Assembly (NCBI GenBank): GCA_963575745.1 | Contig: CAUYUJ010014002.1 | Coordinates: 234,501 to 298,500, forward strand | Length of the DNA stretch: 64,000 nt | Source: Prorocentrum cordatum | Lineage: Eukaryota; Sar; Dinophyceae; Prorocentrales; Prorocentraceae | Reading direction: 5' to 3' | Shown: positions 27,941 through 38,181 of the stretch, in pieces | Layout: each line of letters begins with the position of its first letter | Position numbering within the stretch: the first letter of the stretch is position 1 | The notes under the pieces: model-generated | Databases searched by the model: none | What the model was told of the DNA's origin: nothing | What the model saw: the letters and a program-made list of their open reading frames with translations, nothing else | Position numbers and translations under genes: made by a program

Positions 27941-28125
27941 GTCGGGCGTGTCCCCCTACAGGGGGATTTTCGACGAAAAATTAAAAATACCCCAAACATG
28001 CACCCAAAAGGTCAAAAAATATATAAAAAAATAGTCCCCAGACTATTTTGTGATTTGTTTAAAATTATGTTTAGGGTATTTTTGATGTTTCGTCGACAAT
28101 CCCCCTGTAGGGGGGCAGGCCCGAC
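27941..28125. mobile_element. Miniature inverted-repeat element M2, copy 2
   Basis: Same termini and central palindrome as copy 1. The two copies flank about 108 bp. The outer sides of the pair both carry TTAA (27659-27662 and 28126-28129), and the inner flanks ATAAT/ATTAT are inverted. This looks like a composite inserted as one unit. Confidence 0.85.
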
Positions 28126-28607
28126 TTAAGGGTAGCACGCTCAGTGTGGCTTCGTGGTTCCGTCGCCCACTTCTCGCTGCCGGGCGAGGGCGCGTGTGCA
28201 GCTGCCGCGCCCGCGGGTTGCTCGAGCACCACGTCGGCAGTCTCTGTCGGCCGTGGACCCCCTCTTCCAACATCAAGGTGAGTCGGCGTTCCGCCCCGAT
28301 CTATTGAATTGACAGGTCTTGGTCAGGGCGCGCATATCGACGCCGGAGATCTCATGATCGTCATTGGTGAGTCTCGGACTCCAAGCTTGTTGTTGCACTA
28401 CCGAACCAGGGCCGCTATCAAGTGCAGCTTTCAGCGGGGACGGCGCGGGCCCCGGCCCAATGCTTGCACGGCGTGGCCGGGAGGAGGAGGCGGAGGGGGT
28501 GGATTAGGAAGGGCAGCGGGGTGGAATGCCCTTTGGGGGCCTTCTGCGGGCCGTCGGTCGCTCGTGGTGCCCCATGCCCCCCCCCCCCATGCCGCCCCAC
28601 TGCAGAG

Positions 28608-28934
28608 GCCGGCGGCCGCTGGGGCTTCCACGCGCTCGGGCTGCCCTGCCGCGGCCGCACGTACAAGGACCGCGCCGACGCGCGGCACGTCGTCGTAATG
28701 GCCGCCGCCGTCGTCATCGCCGTCGCCCCATCGCCGTCGACGCCGTCGCCGTTGCCGCCGTCGCCGCCACCGCCGTCGTCGTCCTCCTCGGGGATCGAGG
28801 TTCTGGGATCGAAGGCTTCGACCGCTCTTCTCCCTGTCTGGGACTCTGGGAGGCCTCTTGTCGCCATTACCGGGTCCGCCTCGAAGGTCTGTCCAGATTT
28901 CCCCTTCGGGAGAGCTCCAGGATTCGAGTACTGA
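28608..28934 (+). CDS. TerD-domain protein, exon 2 and tail
   Basis: Encodes AGGRWGFHALGLPCRGRTYK D, the conserved C-terminal block of TerD, in the same frame as exon 1. The domain ends near 28680. The remaining codons to the TGA at 28934 are low-complexity Pro/Ser and may not be translated if another splice occurs. Confidence 0.7.
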   Translation, partial: AGGRWGFHALGLPCRGRTYKDRADARHVVVMAAAVVIAVAPSPSTPSPLPPSPPPPSSSSSGIEVLGSKASTALLPVWDSGRPLVAITGSASKVCPDFPFGRAPGFEY

Positions 28935-30060
28935 CGGGTTTTTTTCGTCATCGTGGAGGAGGAGAAGGAGGAGGGTGGATGAGGAGGAGGGAACACGTGG
29001 CATTGGGCATCTGCATCACTTCGCGCTGCGCAGCGCTGGGAGCGTGGACTTCTACGTGAAGCACTCCGGTCAGGGCGGTGGCCAGGACGGGGCGCGTCAT
29101 CTTACAACACGAGGTCTGCAGGCTTCATCGAGCAATGGATGAAACATGCCCGCATAATTACGATTTGGCCCGGGATATGGTAATAGTGTGATTGGCCAAG
29201 TTGTTTCGTGTACGGCTGCAAACACGAGTATTGGTTAGACGCACTGACAGCGATCACCATTCAGAGCAAACTGAGGAAGTTGGGACTTATGCGTCGTTGT
29301 TATGGACATCAGCCTACCAGCTGGGAGTCAGTGTTCGTGGCTGTCTGGCGAGCCAGACGGAGGGTTCGACGTCACCAGTGCCATGCCGCAGCGTTATGGA
29401 TGATATTGTTACTAGAGCTTCTTGAGCGGGCTTGCTTGTGGGAGTTGCCAGAGATTCCTGGCGATTTCCAGCCCCGCCGCTCAAGCGCATGCGTCTCTAT
29501 ACTGGGAGCCATGACGTACCCGTTCTCTTGCCGCAAGCCCGAGGCAAGTGCTTTGGAATACTTGGCATCGTCCTGTGACGACTCAGGTAGGATGAAGTGT
29601 TCAATTGGGTATGCTCAGGACACGGCTCGATAATAGAACTCAACATTGCAACCTTCTTATCTTCGTGTTGGGTGGTTCATGGAGAAATCGTTGACGTCCG
29701 CCTGCGCTTGAACACCATGCCCTTCATTGAATGGGACGAGCGGGAATTCAACTATGGTGTTGATCATGCTGCCAACGTCGCGATCGAAGACCACAGATAT
29801 TGGGATCGGTGTGAGGCAGGTCCCTTCTCCCATGGAAGACAAAGTCGCTTGAAATTTCGCGCGCACATGCTTGGTCTCGAACAGGCGATGGGCGATGGGC
29901 AGACTGGTGGGAGGCTTGCCATCTACACTTTACGACCGTGTACGCATGCGATTGGCAGTTGCTGCTACATGCGTGGGTACGGTTTCGTACTGTGATCATT
30001 TCTGGTTGGCCGAGGCTTTGGCTCTGAAGTGTTTTTTTTTCTATGGGCTATTTCAAATTA
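28935..30060. other. Anonymous stretch
   Basis: Medium-size open frames on the plus strand (for example 29208-29633) show no family motif I recognise. GC content is lower than in the neighbouring repeats. Confidence 0.35.
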
Positions 30061-30199
30061 GTCTTGGATGACGGAGCGCGAAGCGGGCAGCGGGCAGGTA
30101 ACATGCGTGCTCGGCACAAGTTTCGTATTTGTCATATGTACGTAACAAGGGGAAGAAGCAAGAAACAATCTCGGGCGGGGGGTATGTGGTGGAGCATGC

Positions 30200-31045
30200 G
30201 AGGAACAGGAGGATGACGACGAAGACGAGCAGGACTCACTGCCCAAGATCCGGCAGACGTGCCACCTGAAGACCTCGTCCTTGATGCTGCCCGAGACCGC
30301 CACGGCACTTCGTCTCGCTTCTCTGATGACGATGTCGACAACAACGACGACAAGCACGAGGACGCGAACGAGGAAGACGATGAGGCCGACGAAGACGCCG
30401 ATGATGCCGACGACGAGGCCGACGACGACGACGATGATGCCGACGGCGAGGAGTAGGAGGAGGAGGAGGAGGAGGAGGAGGAGGAGGACGACGACGACGA
30501 CGACGATGGCGGCGTCGATGGCGACGACGACGACGACGAGGACGACGACGAGGACGACGCCGTTGACGTCGACGCCGATGACGACGGCGAGGCGACCTGG
30601 GGCACGTCCTCGGACCCGCGCCTGCTCGGCCACCCTGGCGTCGGCGAGGGCAAGGCTTCCCGCCGTCGTCGTCGTCGTCATCGTTGTCGTCGTCGACGCC
30701 GTGGTCTTCTTCGGCGTTGTCGACGGCGGCTGCGTTGTCGTCGCCGTCGTCGTCATCGACGCGTTGCCATCGCCGTGGTCGCCAAGAGAATCGTAGGCAG
30801 ACTGCCCGCAGCGCATTGGGTGCACGAGTGGGGCGCTCCAGGAAAAAAAGCTCCTCTTTGGAGGGATCACAGAGCTGACCCGCACTCCTCGGCGGAGGGC
30901 CGGAGGAAACCGCCGGCAGCAGCCGCTCGGCAGAAGCTGGCAGCTCCTCCTCCTCCTCCTCCTCCTCCTCCCCCTCCTCCTCCTTTCCCTCCTCCTCCTC
31001 CTCCTCCTCCTCCTCCTCCTCCTCCTCCTCCTCCTCCTCCTCCTC
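30200..31045. repeat. GAC/GGA/CGT/CTC low-complexity block
   Basis: Successive runs of GAC/GAT, GGA (about 30457-30488), CGT (about 30660-30760) and CTC (about 30940-31045). Poly-Asp, poly-Ser and poly-Pro frames are artefacts. Confidence 0.85.
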
Positions 31046-31166
31046 TTCCTTCCCCATGGGCCCCCAGGATGTGGCAATGTGTCTGGAGTCAGGGGCTCTG
31101 GTGTCGGCCATGCAGGTGCGAGGATCGAGGCCTCTGCACGCTTCTTCTTCAGGGGGGACCCAAGCG

Positions 31167-31286
31167 CGGCCAGAACACGAAGCACGTCAGAGGCCTTCCG
31201 CCTTCTTCGGCGCCCTGGACGGAGGCGGCCAGAACACGAAGCACGCCAGAGGCCTTCCGCCTTCTTCGGCGCCCTGGACGGAGGCC
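31167..31286 (+). repeat. 60-bp tandem duplication
   Basis: Two near-identical copies of GGCCAGAACACGAAGCACG followed by CAGAGGCCTTCCGCC. Confidence 0.85.
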
Positions 31287-31727
31287 GTCTCCGGGCCTCG
31301 GGGCCGTCAGAAGATCCAGGGCCCCTGAGACCGAGTCATTACAAGCACGGACTTTGGAAGTAACAGCTGGCGAGAACGAATACAGTTCGGGCGGTGCTAG
31401 GTCGAGGAGAAAGCCGTTCCAGAGCGCTCTGGCACGCTCCCACAGCGTCCTGAAGCTGCCTTGAGACATCCTGCAGAGCTGCCGGATCTCAGAGATTCTC
31501 GATGCATCTTCACCTGAGTTTAGCATTCGACCTGGCTTCGTCTCAGCCTGAGTTTTCGTGCGCCCACAGGTGGCGACCAGGGTGCAGGCCCCCTTGGTCC
31601 AGGCGTCGGACGGCCAGAAATGCTGCTGCGTGCAGTGAGCGCCGCGGCCAAGCATGTTCCCCACCACTTTGTTTTCCTCCACCGGCGGCGACGGAGCCTC
31701 AAGGCACGAGGCGACAGGACCGACGGT

Positions 31728-31905
31728 CACCACCTACCAAACCACCCCAACCCAACCCGAAGGCCTCAATTTGCCCTCCATTTCCAGTGGGGGGGGGGGT
31801 CGGGGAACGTGGAAAAAACACATGGTGTCCGTACCCCCCCCAACCCGAAATTCGAGTCAAATTCGGGTCTTCGGGTTGGGTTGGGGTGGTCTGGTAGGTA
31901 GTCAG
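31728..31905. mobile_element. Foldback element with about 32-bp inverted repeats
   Basis: CTACCAAACCACCCCAACCC at the left matches the reverse complement of GGGTTGGGGTGGTCTGGTAG at the right. The flanks show direct similarity: a CAAGCATGTTCCCC block at about 31650 and CAGCATGTTCCCA at about 31928. Confidence 0.75.
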
Positions 31906-31959
31906 ACGGATAGAGGGCTGGACGCCCAGCATGTTCCCAACACGCGCCTGCTGCACCTG

Positions 31960-32620
31960 GTGCCCTCGGCCACAGGCGGCGGGTGGGTGTCTTTTTGACT
32001 GTTGGCGGATCTGGTCGGGGAGGAGGGTCTCCAGCGCGGGGCCCCCGCGAGCTTCACCCTGAACTCCAGTCGGCCATCATTTTCCTGTCGTGTGGCGCAC
32101 CCACGCTTGCGATAATTACAGCCGGTGGTATCCTTGCGTGGCACGAGGCCACACGGCAATGGTGCAATGTAAGAAGTCACAGAAGGACGCTTGTGGCGAT
32201 TGGCCGCCCGCACATGCCATACATTCAATTGCGCTTGTCATTCAGCCCACTGTTTCCACATTGACCTTCCCTTCATGACAATGCCGTATTATTAATACGG
32301 ACCCCTCTGTCACGATAAGTTGGCGAAGGAAGGAGCTGCCACGGTCGCCCCAAGAATGGACTTACCGTTTGTCGAATGCACATTTGCAATGTAACGCAGC
32401 GGGATGCAACGCAACATGATACACACAGATCTTTACTTGAATTGACCTATACATGTATGTGTAAAGGTATTATGTATGCACGGGTGTGTACACACGTATC
32501 TGCGCATGCATAGTGGCCTCCGGCCCATCCCGCCTACATGCCAGGGTTCTGGGCCAGAGGCCTCTGAGATGCATGTTAGGGTCACTTAGTATGCATCTCA
32601 GAGACCTCTTGGAGGCAGTC
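31960..32620. other. Anonymous stretch
   Basis: No gene, RNA or repeat recognised. Confidence 0.4.
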
Positions 32621-33165
32621 TTACCCACTTGGGGCTTATTGTGGACCTGGGGGCCTCTAGGGACGTCTTGGGGCGGGGCCTGCTGGCGGTCTTGGGGGCC
32701 ATCGTGAGGTGGAGAACTCGAAGTGACAGTTCGTGCCGCCCATCTTGGGGCCCTCTTGGGCCGTCTTGGAGGCCTCTTGCGCCGTCTTGTGCCCTCTTGG
32801 GCCGTCTTGGGGCACTCTTTGCGACCTCTTGGGCCGTCATGGAGCTATCTTAGGGGCTTCTTGGGCAGTCTTGGAGCGCTGAAGGCCCGAAAAGGTGAGA
32901 ACTTGAAAGTCTGTCCCAAGCCTGTTGACTATCTACGGGTTGTACCTCTTGGTGTCCTCTTGGAGCCCTCTTGGGGCGTCTCGGGGCCTCTTGGGGCGTC
33001 TCAGGGCCTCTTGGGCCGTCGGGAAGTCTTGAGGGCCTCTTGGGCCGTCTTGGGGCCATCTTGGTCGTCTTGGAGCGCCCTTGGGCTGTCTCGGAGCCAT
33101 CTTGGACCGTCTCGGCGATCTCTCGAGGCCCTGCTCGCCCGTCTTGGCGCTCTCGGACCTGTGTA
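32620..33165 (-). repeat. CTTGG decamer array with one intron-like spacer
   Basis: CTT starts at 32744, 32755, 32765, 32776, 32786, 32796, 32806, 32817 and 32828: spacings of 10 or 11, mean 10.5. Read on the minus strand, the AT-rich spacer begins AAGAG|GTACAACCC and ends TTTTCGGGCCTTCAG|CGCTCC, like a GT-AG intron. Confidence 0.75.
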
Positions 33166-33169
33166 ACAG

Positions 33170-34000
33170 AAACGCGAGGACGCCACAGGGTCTTCCGATT
33201 TTGCCTGGAGCTCAGCGCTGCGGGCTTCTTGAAGAATCTTAGCAGCAGGATTCTGCACTCCTTTGTGGGCTGTGGGCCCCTTTCGTAGGAGTCCGAGGGG
33301 CCTAAGGACAACCCACGTCGTGCCAGATGCACGTTGGCGGATAGATTTCGGCAGAAGCGCACACATACGTACACTTGATGTTGTACATATGCATCTACAG
33401 TGCATGCATGTTTTGGTGCATGTATATCCCACGTGTACATGATGTGTGTATTTGCATATCAGTTTGCAAGCGTCGTCCCCAAACAGTGGTTGGCTACACT
33501 CTGTAGGTGTTTCGTAGGTGGTGCGATATACGTTGTGCCACATCTGTGGTAGAAGTGCAAGATCTGCGGTAGAAGCTATGTCTTGCGAGCAGTGTGATGC
33601 ATGTCTTGAGATGCAAACTATGTGGTGCAGGCTATGTTTGCTGTAAGTTGTTTTGCTTGTGTCACACTGGCAACGAACCTCACGTCAATGCCGTGAGGCT
33701 AACGGTTCTAGACTCCCGCAGGAGCCCCAGACCAACCCCAAAGGAGTCAATCACCACCCAGCAGTGCTGCGAATGCCCGGGCGCGCAGCGCTTGGACTTA
33801 TTGTCTCGATGATCACACACACGAGAGAGAGAGAGAGAGCAACATTCAGACAACTGAAACTTGAAATTGCACTCTGCTGCAAATTAAAGTATCATTCGCG
33901 GGAACAATACAACGACAGGCACGCCCAAGAACTGATCAGGGCACCTGGCCTGCGCCCAACTGTCACACAGTCTAGTAATTTCTGGCAACATGCCCCCCAC
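33170..34000. other. Anonymous stretch
   Basis: Contains a short (GA)n run near 33822-33840. No gene recognised. Confidence 0.4.
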
Positions 34001-35304
34001 CTAGCACTGACCAGACGGAATCATAATACCAACAGCCCAGCTCTCAGGCCTCGCTCGCACGCTCCAACCGAGGCCTGCGTCTCGGGCGAGCGGCCGCAGC
34101 AACTGCACAGGCCGCTGATGCTCACGTCCCAACTGCACCATCCTCATGAAGGCGCCAGGATTCTGCCTGATCGCGGTCTCCAGCGCAGGCTGGGTCCGGC
34201 CCAAGGCCTCCAGCACAGACTCGCACAAGTCCAGCGACTGCGCGAGCATCTCCGCCAACTGCACGACCTGTGGGCTGCCTCGCAGCTCGGCCAGCTCGAA
34301 CGGCAGGGCGCCCTCGTCGTCGGAGCTGCCGTCGTCCAGGCGGCCCTCGACCACCGCGGACTCGCCCTCGACGCATTCCTGGAAGCCCTCCGGCGCCGCC
34401 TCGGACGAGGAGTCCACCAAGTCAACCCCTTGCACGCCGCCCTTCGCCGCCATCGACGAGCCGGCCGGCACCCCAACCTCCGTCGTGTGCACCGCCGCCC
34501 GCTGGAGCCCCCAAGGCCGGCGCCCTGGTCTCCAAGAGCTCCAGGACGACAGCGTCGCGCTCCACCGTGACCTTCACGGGCACGGCCCTCCGCCTCCACG
34601 AGCGCCGCGGCCGACGCGGCGAGGGAGGCTTTCAGACCGTCGCACTCCTCCCGGAGCGCCTCGACGAGCTCCGGGAGCCCCACGACTCGGCCCTCGGCCG
34701 CCTCGCGAGCCTCGGCGGCTGCGGCGGCGGCGGCCTCGAGCACCACGCGCCGGGGCCCGCCGAACTCGCCCAGAGCCGCCGCGGGCGGCGGGGCCCGGAT
34801 TCTGGGCCCAGAGCGCGGCGACCCAGAATCGCCCCAGCACGTTGCGGAAGCCGCCGGGGCCGCCGCGGGCGGCGGGGCCAGGACTCTGGGCCCAGAGCGC
34901 GGCGACCCAGAATCGCCCCAGCACGTTGCGGAAGCCGCCAGGGCGCCGCCAGGGCCGCCGCGGGCGGCGGGGCCACCGAGGGGAAGGGCGGGACGGCGGC
35001 GAGCGGCGCCTACTCCAAGCCCTCCTCCTCCCAGGACGCTTTTTCCCACGGCGCCTCGGGCCACGGGCGCGCCGCTTGGGCACCGCGTCGGCGCCCGCGC
35101 CGAGCTCGGCATGCTGGGCCCCGTCGCGGCGAGCCCTGGCGCCGCCCGACGGGCAGCGCCCCCGCGCGGCCCGCCGCCACCTGCTCCTCGAGTCACGGCC
35201 TGGAGGGCTGCCGCCGGGCACGGGCCTCGCCGTCGACCGCGCACGAGGCGCGCACTGCCGGGCACCAGCCGAAAGCACTGAGCAGCGCAAATCAGGGCAA
35301 GCAT
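34001..35304 (-). CDS. Minus-strand gene with coiled coil and XPC-binding-like segment
   Basis: The probable start is ATG at 35304 (MLALICAAQCFRLVPGSARL), a hydrophobic, possibly targeting N-terminus. It is followed by an Ala/Pro/Gly-rich region with an internal 84-bp duplication and then a coiled coil (PELVEALREECDGLKASLAA). The frame then changes twice between about 34590 and 34490 (VPVKVTVERDAVVLELLETR in one frame, TTEVGVPAGSS in the next), from introns or indels. At about 34300-34135 ELRGSPQVVQLAEMLAQS ... LEALGRTQPALETAIRQNP GAFMRMV resembles the XPC-binding/STI1-like helices of Rad23-type proteins. No ubiquitin-like or UBA domain is visible. It ends at 34001. Gene structure is uncertain. 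Confidence 0.5.
34797..34965. repeat. 84-bp tandem duplication inside the minus-strand gene
   Basis: Two copies containing GCGCGGCGACCCAGAATCGC and AGCACGTTGCGGAAGCCGCC. In frame, they encode AASATCWGDSGSPRSGP twice. Confidence 0.85.
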
Positions 35305-35724
35305 TGTGCAGGCAAGGCCTGTCGGTGTTATGGTGTGCCGTAGCCTTTGTTGCAGCGCTGAGGCGCGCATCGTGGTGCACGTCGGCATCTCGTATAGTCA
35401 GTAATGCATGGCGAACCGAAGCAGCCGATCTCATCGCATGGCTAAAGATGAGAAGGAAACTCAGACGGTTGCAGATCATACCCATGCGTGGCATATCATG
35501 GATGCCATTGCGTAGCAGACCATTGCAGCATTGCGTATTCTGCACTAGCATAGTATACCGTGCAATTGTTTGAGATACCATGAATGGCATAGCTTAGTAT
35601 ATCACATCATGGTATGCTTCTGCAGTTCGTTTTATATCAGTGCCATCTACCATAACGCAACACTGCATTCCACTCCACCGCGTATCATAACATGGCATAC
35701 CATACGATACCCCTGCAAATCATC
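35305..35724. other. Anonymous stretch
   Basis: Rich in GCAT/CATGGCATA words. No gene recognised. Confidence 0.35.
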
Positions 35725-36100
35725 AGCGTGAGTGGGCCGAAAGGTCATTCACTGTCCCTGGGTGCATGGCTGAAGTTGGTTTCCGCGGTGTGGATTGTTG
35801 TTGCTTTGTTACGTTGCGTTGTTGCGTTGTTGTCGTCGTCCTCGCCCGCGACCCGCCCGCGACACACCCGCGACCCACCACGCGGCCATCCCGTGACCCA
35901 CCCCGCGACCCTCCCAGCGACCCACCCGCGACCCACCCACGTCGCTTTGAGGGCATAAAAGTCGGTGCCGGCGGCGGGCTCCTTGGGCAATGTGTAATTC
36001 AATATCGGCGCCTGCGGTGGGCTTCTCCAGACCTCCGCAGACTGCCGACGATCCCGCCGCCCCCTCACTCTTCTCTGCAGCTGCAGAGGGCTGTGTCATG
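35725..36100 (+). mobile_element. Dispersed mobile repeat M3, copy 1
   Basis: Begins GTGAGTGGGCCGAAAGGTCAT, contains an array of CGCGACCCAC decamers (35845-35945) and GGCGCCTGCGGTGGGCTTCT, and ends CCCCCTCACTCTT followed by a hairpin CTCTGCAG/CTGCAGAG. The same order is found inverted at 56.3-56.9 kb. The ends carry an inverted AGAGTGAGGGGGC-like motif. Confidence 0.65.
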
Positions 36101-37985
36101 CCAAATACTATCGCACGTTCACGCACAACACAGCGATGTATAGCACGGCGTGACATGACAGCACATAGCATAGCATGGCCCAGCACAGGTTAGCATTGCA
36201 TCAATGGCCGAGTGACTCGAGCGACTCCTTGGGAGCCCAGGAGCTCTGCCCCTCACGCGACAAGAGGTCCGTGAGGCCGATCGCTCCGAGCGTCCCCTCA
36301 GGCCCATAGGACGGCATGACACTGGCCCCATGCCCTGTGCACCGAAGAGACACCCAGATCTCTTGCGACACGGACGCCAAGTTTTCCTTGGGTCTCGGGA
36401 TCTGGAGGCCTACTTCATGCCCTGGGGTTCCAAGAACAAATTGTTTCAGGCGGCCATAGGACGAGTCGTTTCGAACGAATGTGACGTCAGGTCTTCAGAA
36501 TAGGTCTCTTTGGGCAAGCCCGATTGTAGAACAAGCCTTGCCAGGGAGCTTCGCGGATTCGGGCTAGTTCTTTGTAAAACCGGCCCGTCGTGATTTCAAG
36601 ATTTCTGTGGTCGTGGGGTCACCGTATGTCTGGCGGATTCGTCTAGTTGCGGTACGCATTCGCTATGAACCTCTGTCATGCGACGGGGCGGGCGGACATA
36701 ATTGTATATCGGGGTCGGGGGGAGGAAAGCGCACCTCCACCCCCGCCTGGCCCCCCTCCCCCTTTCTGGGGCTGGGCCAGAGAGGTCCGGCTCGATGCCG
36801 CACAATGAGCACTACAATAATACCTCCAGGAAGGGTGGCCAGATAGGGGTAGCGGTGTTCTTACGCTCCCCATACATATCTGCCCGGTCTCAGCGATGCC
36901 TGTCTCCGGGGCGCAGGTTGCTGCTAGGTTCTTACCCGGCAGTGCGAGCGACAGGGCCCTAAGTGGCCTCCGCAGCTTTTCGCTTGTACAGTGGAGCGCG
37001 TCGTCGAGCTGTTCGAAGGGCGCTTGCGTCTCATCCTCCTGCTGTTGCTCCTTCTTGTTTCCGCCTGCGTGGATGAGCACAGATTGCACATTGCAAGCAT
37101 GTGGCGCGTTCCACGAGTCTCTGGTCGTCCAGGAGGTTTTCAGGTGAGGGGGACCTCGCGTGTGGCACGTTCACTGTTTGCTGACGTGCTCGTTTGCTGT
37201 ACGCTGGTGTTCGTCAGACTACGTTGTTTTTGTTCGCGTTGCTGGTGTCTGTCGGTTCCGCTGTACCTGCAGCTGTTGCCTCTACAGCAGGTGCGTGCGA
37301 TACGAGATCATGCTTCGCAGGAGACACTCTTGAACGCGTTTTCATCGATCAAGGATTCCTTGGGGCACCCCAGAAAATTGGTGGGCCCCCCTCGCCATCG
37401 TGGAGTAATTTTTGTTTTTGTGTCACTTGCTGGCACGCCTGCTTCCGATTCGACGTACTCATTGTAGTTTCGGCTCGAGCTTCGCTATATATTGGCGTTG
37501 GGCTTCGCGGCCCCGCACGCCACAGCCCAGCAACACAAGGATCCGCAGGGCACGCCAGCGGGCTTTTGCGGCGTCGCGACGGGGCACTACGGGACAGCAC
37601 CCAACTACGTTCAGATTTAGTTCCTGCCAGCGCGGAACACGGCAGTTGTTGCGTATTCGGCCTTGTCGACATTTCAGCAAATCACAACCACCTATAACCA
37701 AAACGTGTTTACTAGTTTGTGCCGTTTCTCTTGCACTATTGTGAGAGTTCAGAATTGAAGAAAGTCCGTTGCGACGCTTATAACATCTTACCGTTGCGTG
37801 TGTTAGATTTGTCGTCGCTGAGCTTGGAGATGTGGCTTAATCTGTGTGCTCGTGCAACACCCGGGCACCCAAAGCCATTCTCGTGACATCATCGGGACAT
37901 CATCTACATTCGATTCGGGCACGATCGAACGTCAGTCGAGACACAGTCGGGGCACAATGGAGAAGCATGCTCCCTTCCCCTTTAC
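36101..37985. other. Anonymous stretch
   Basis: No recognisable gene, RNA or repeat. Open frames are short and show no family motif. Confidence 0.35.
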
Positions 37986-38181
37986 CTGCCCCCCCCCCCT
38001 CTCCATCCTCCTCCTCCTCCTCCTCCTCTTGTCCAATCCGGCTCCAGACGTTTGCCATGACCCCATCTATTCTTTGCTCTTCTCCCTTTGTCGCCCTCCT
38101 CAACTCCCTCTCTACTTCCTCCCTGCTCCATCCTCCTTCTCCCCACTTGCGCTTTACATTTCGACTTAACAAAATCATCGC

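Larger units (their letters stand above)
26256..28607 (+). other. TerD intron, 2352 bp, GC-AG
   Basis: Donor GAG|GCCAGG and acceptor TGCAGAG|GCCGGC. AGGCC is present at both borders, so the exact cut is ambiguous. Splicing here joins KIARE to AGGRWGFHALGLPCRGR in frame, as expected for TerD. The intron holds a TCC microsatellite (26938-27063), a 38-bp direct repeat (about 27200-27275) and the composite element at 27659-28129. Confidence 0.7.

Noticed and set aside
27659-28129. Firm assignment of the M2 pair to piggyBac
   Set aside because: TTAA flanks fit, but the ends begin GTCGGG rather than the usual CCC and only one insertion is seen.
30281-30796. Asp- or Thr-rich acidic protein
   Set aside because: Pure GAC/GAT and CGT repeats; no start context, signal peptide or domain.
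35840-36100. Firm Helitron call for M3
   Set aside because: A terminal hairpin is present, but no clear 5' TC, 3' CTRR or A-T insertion site can be shown with two copies.
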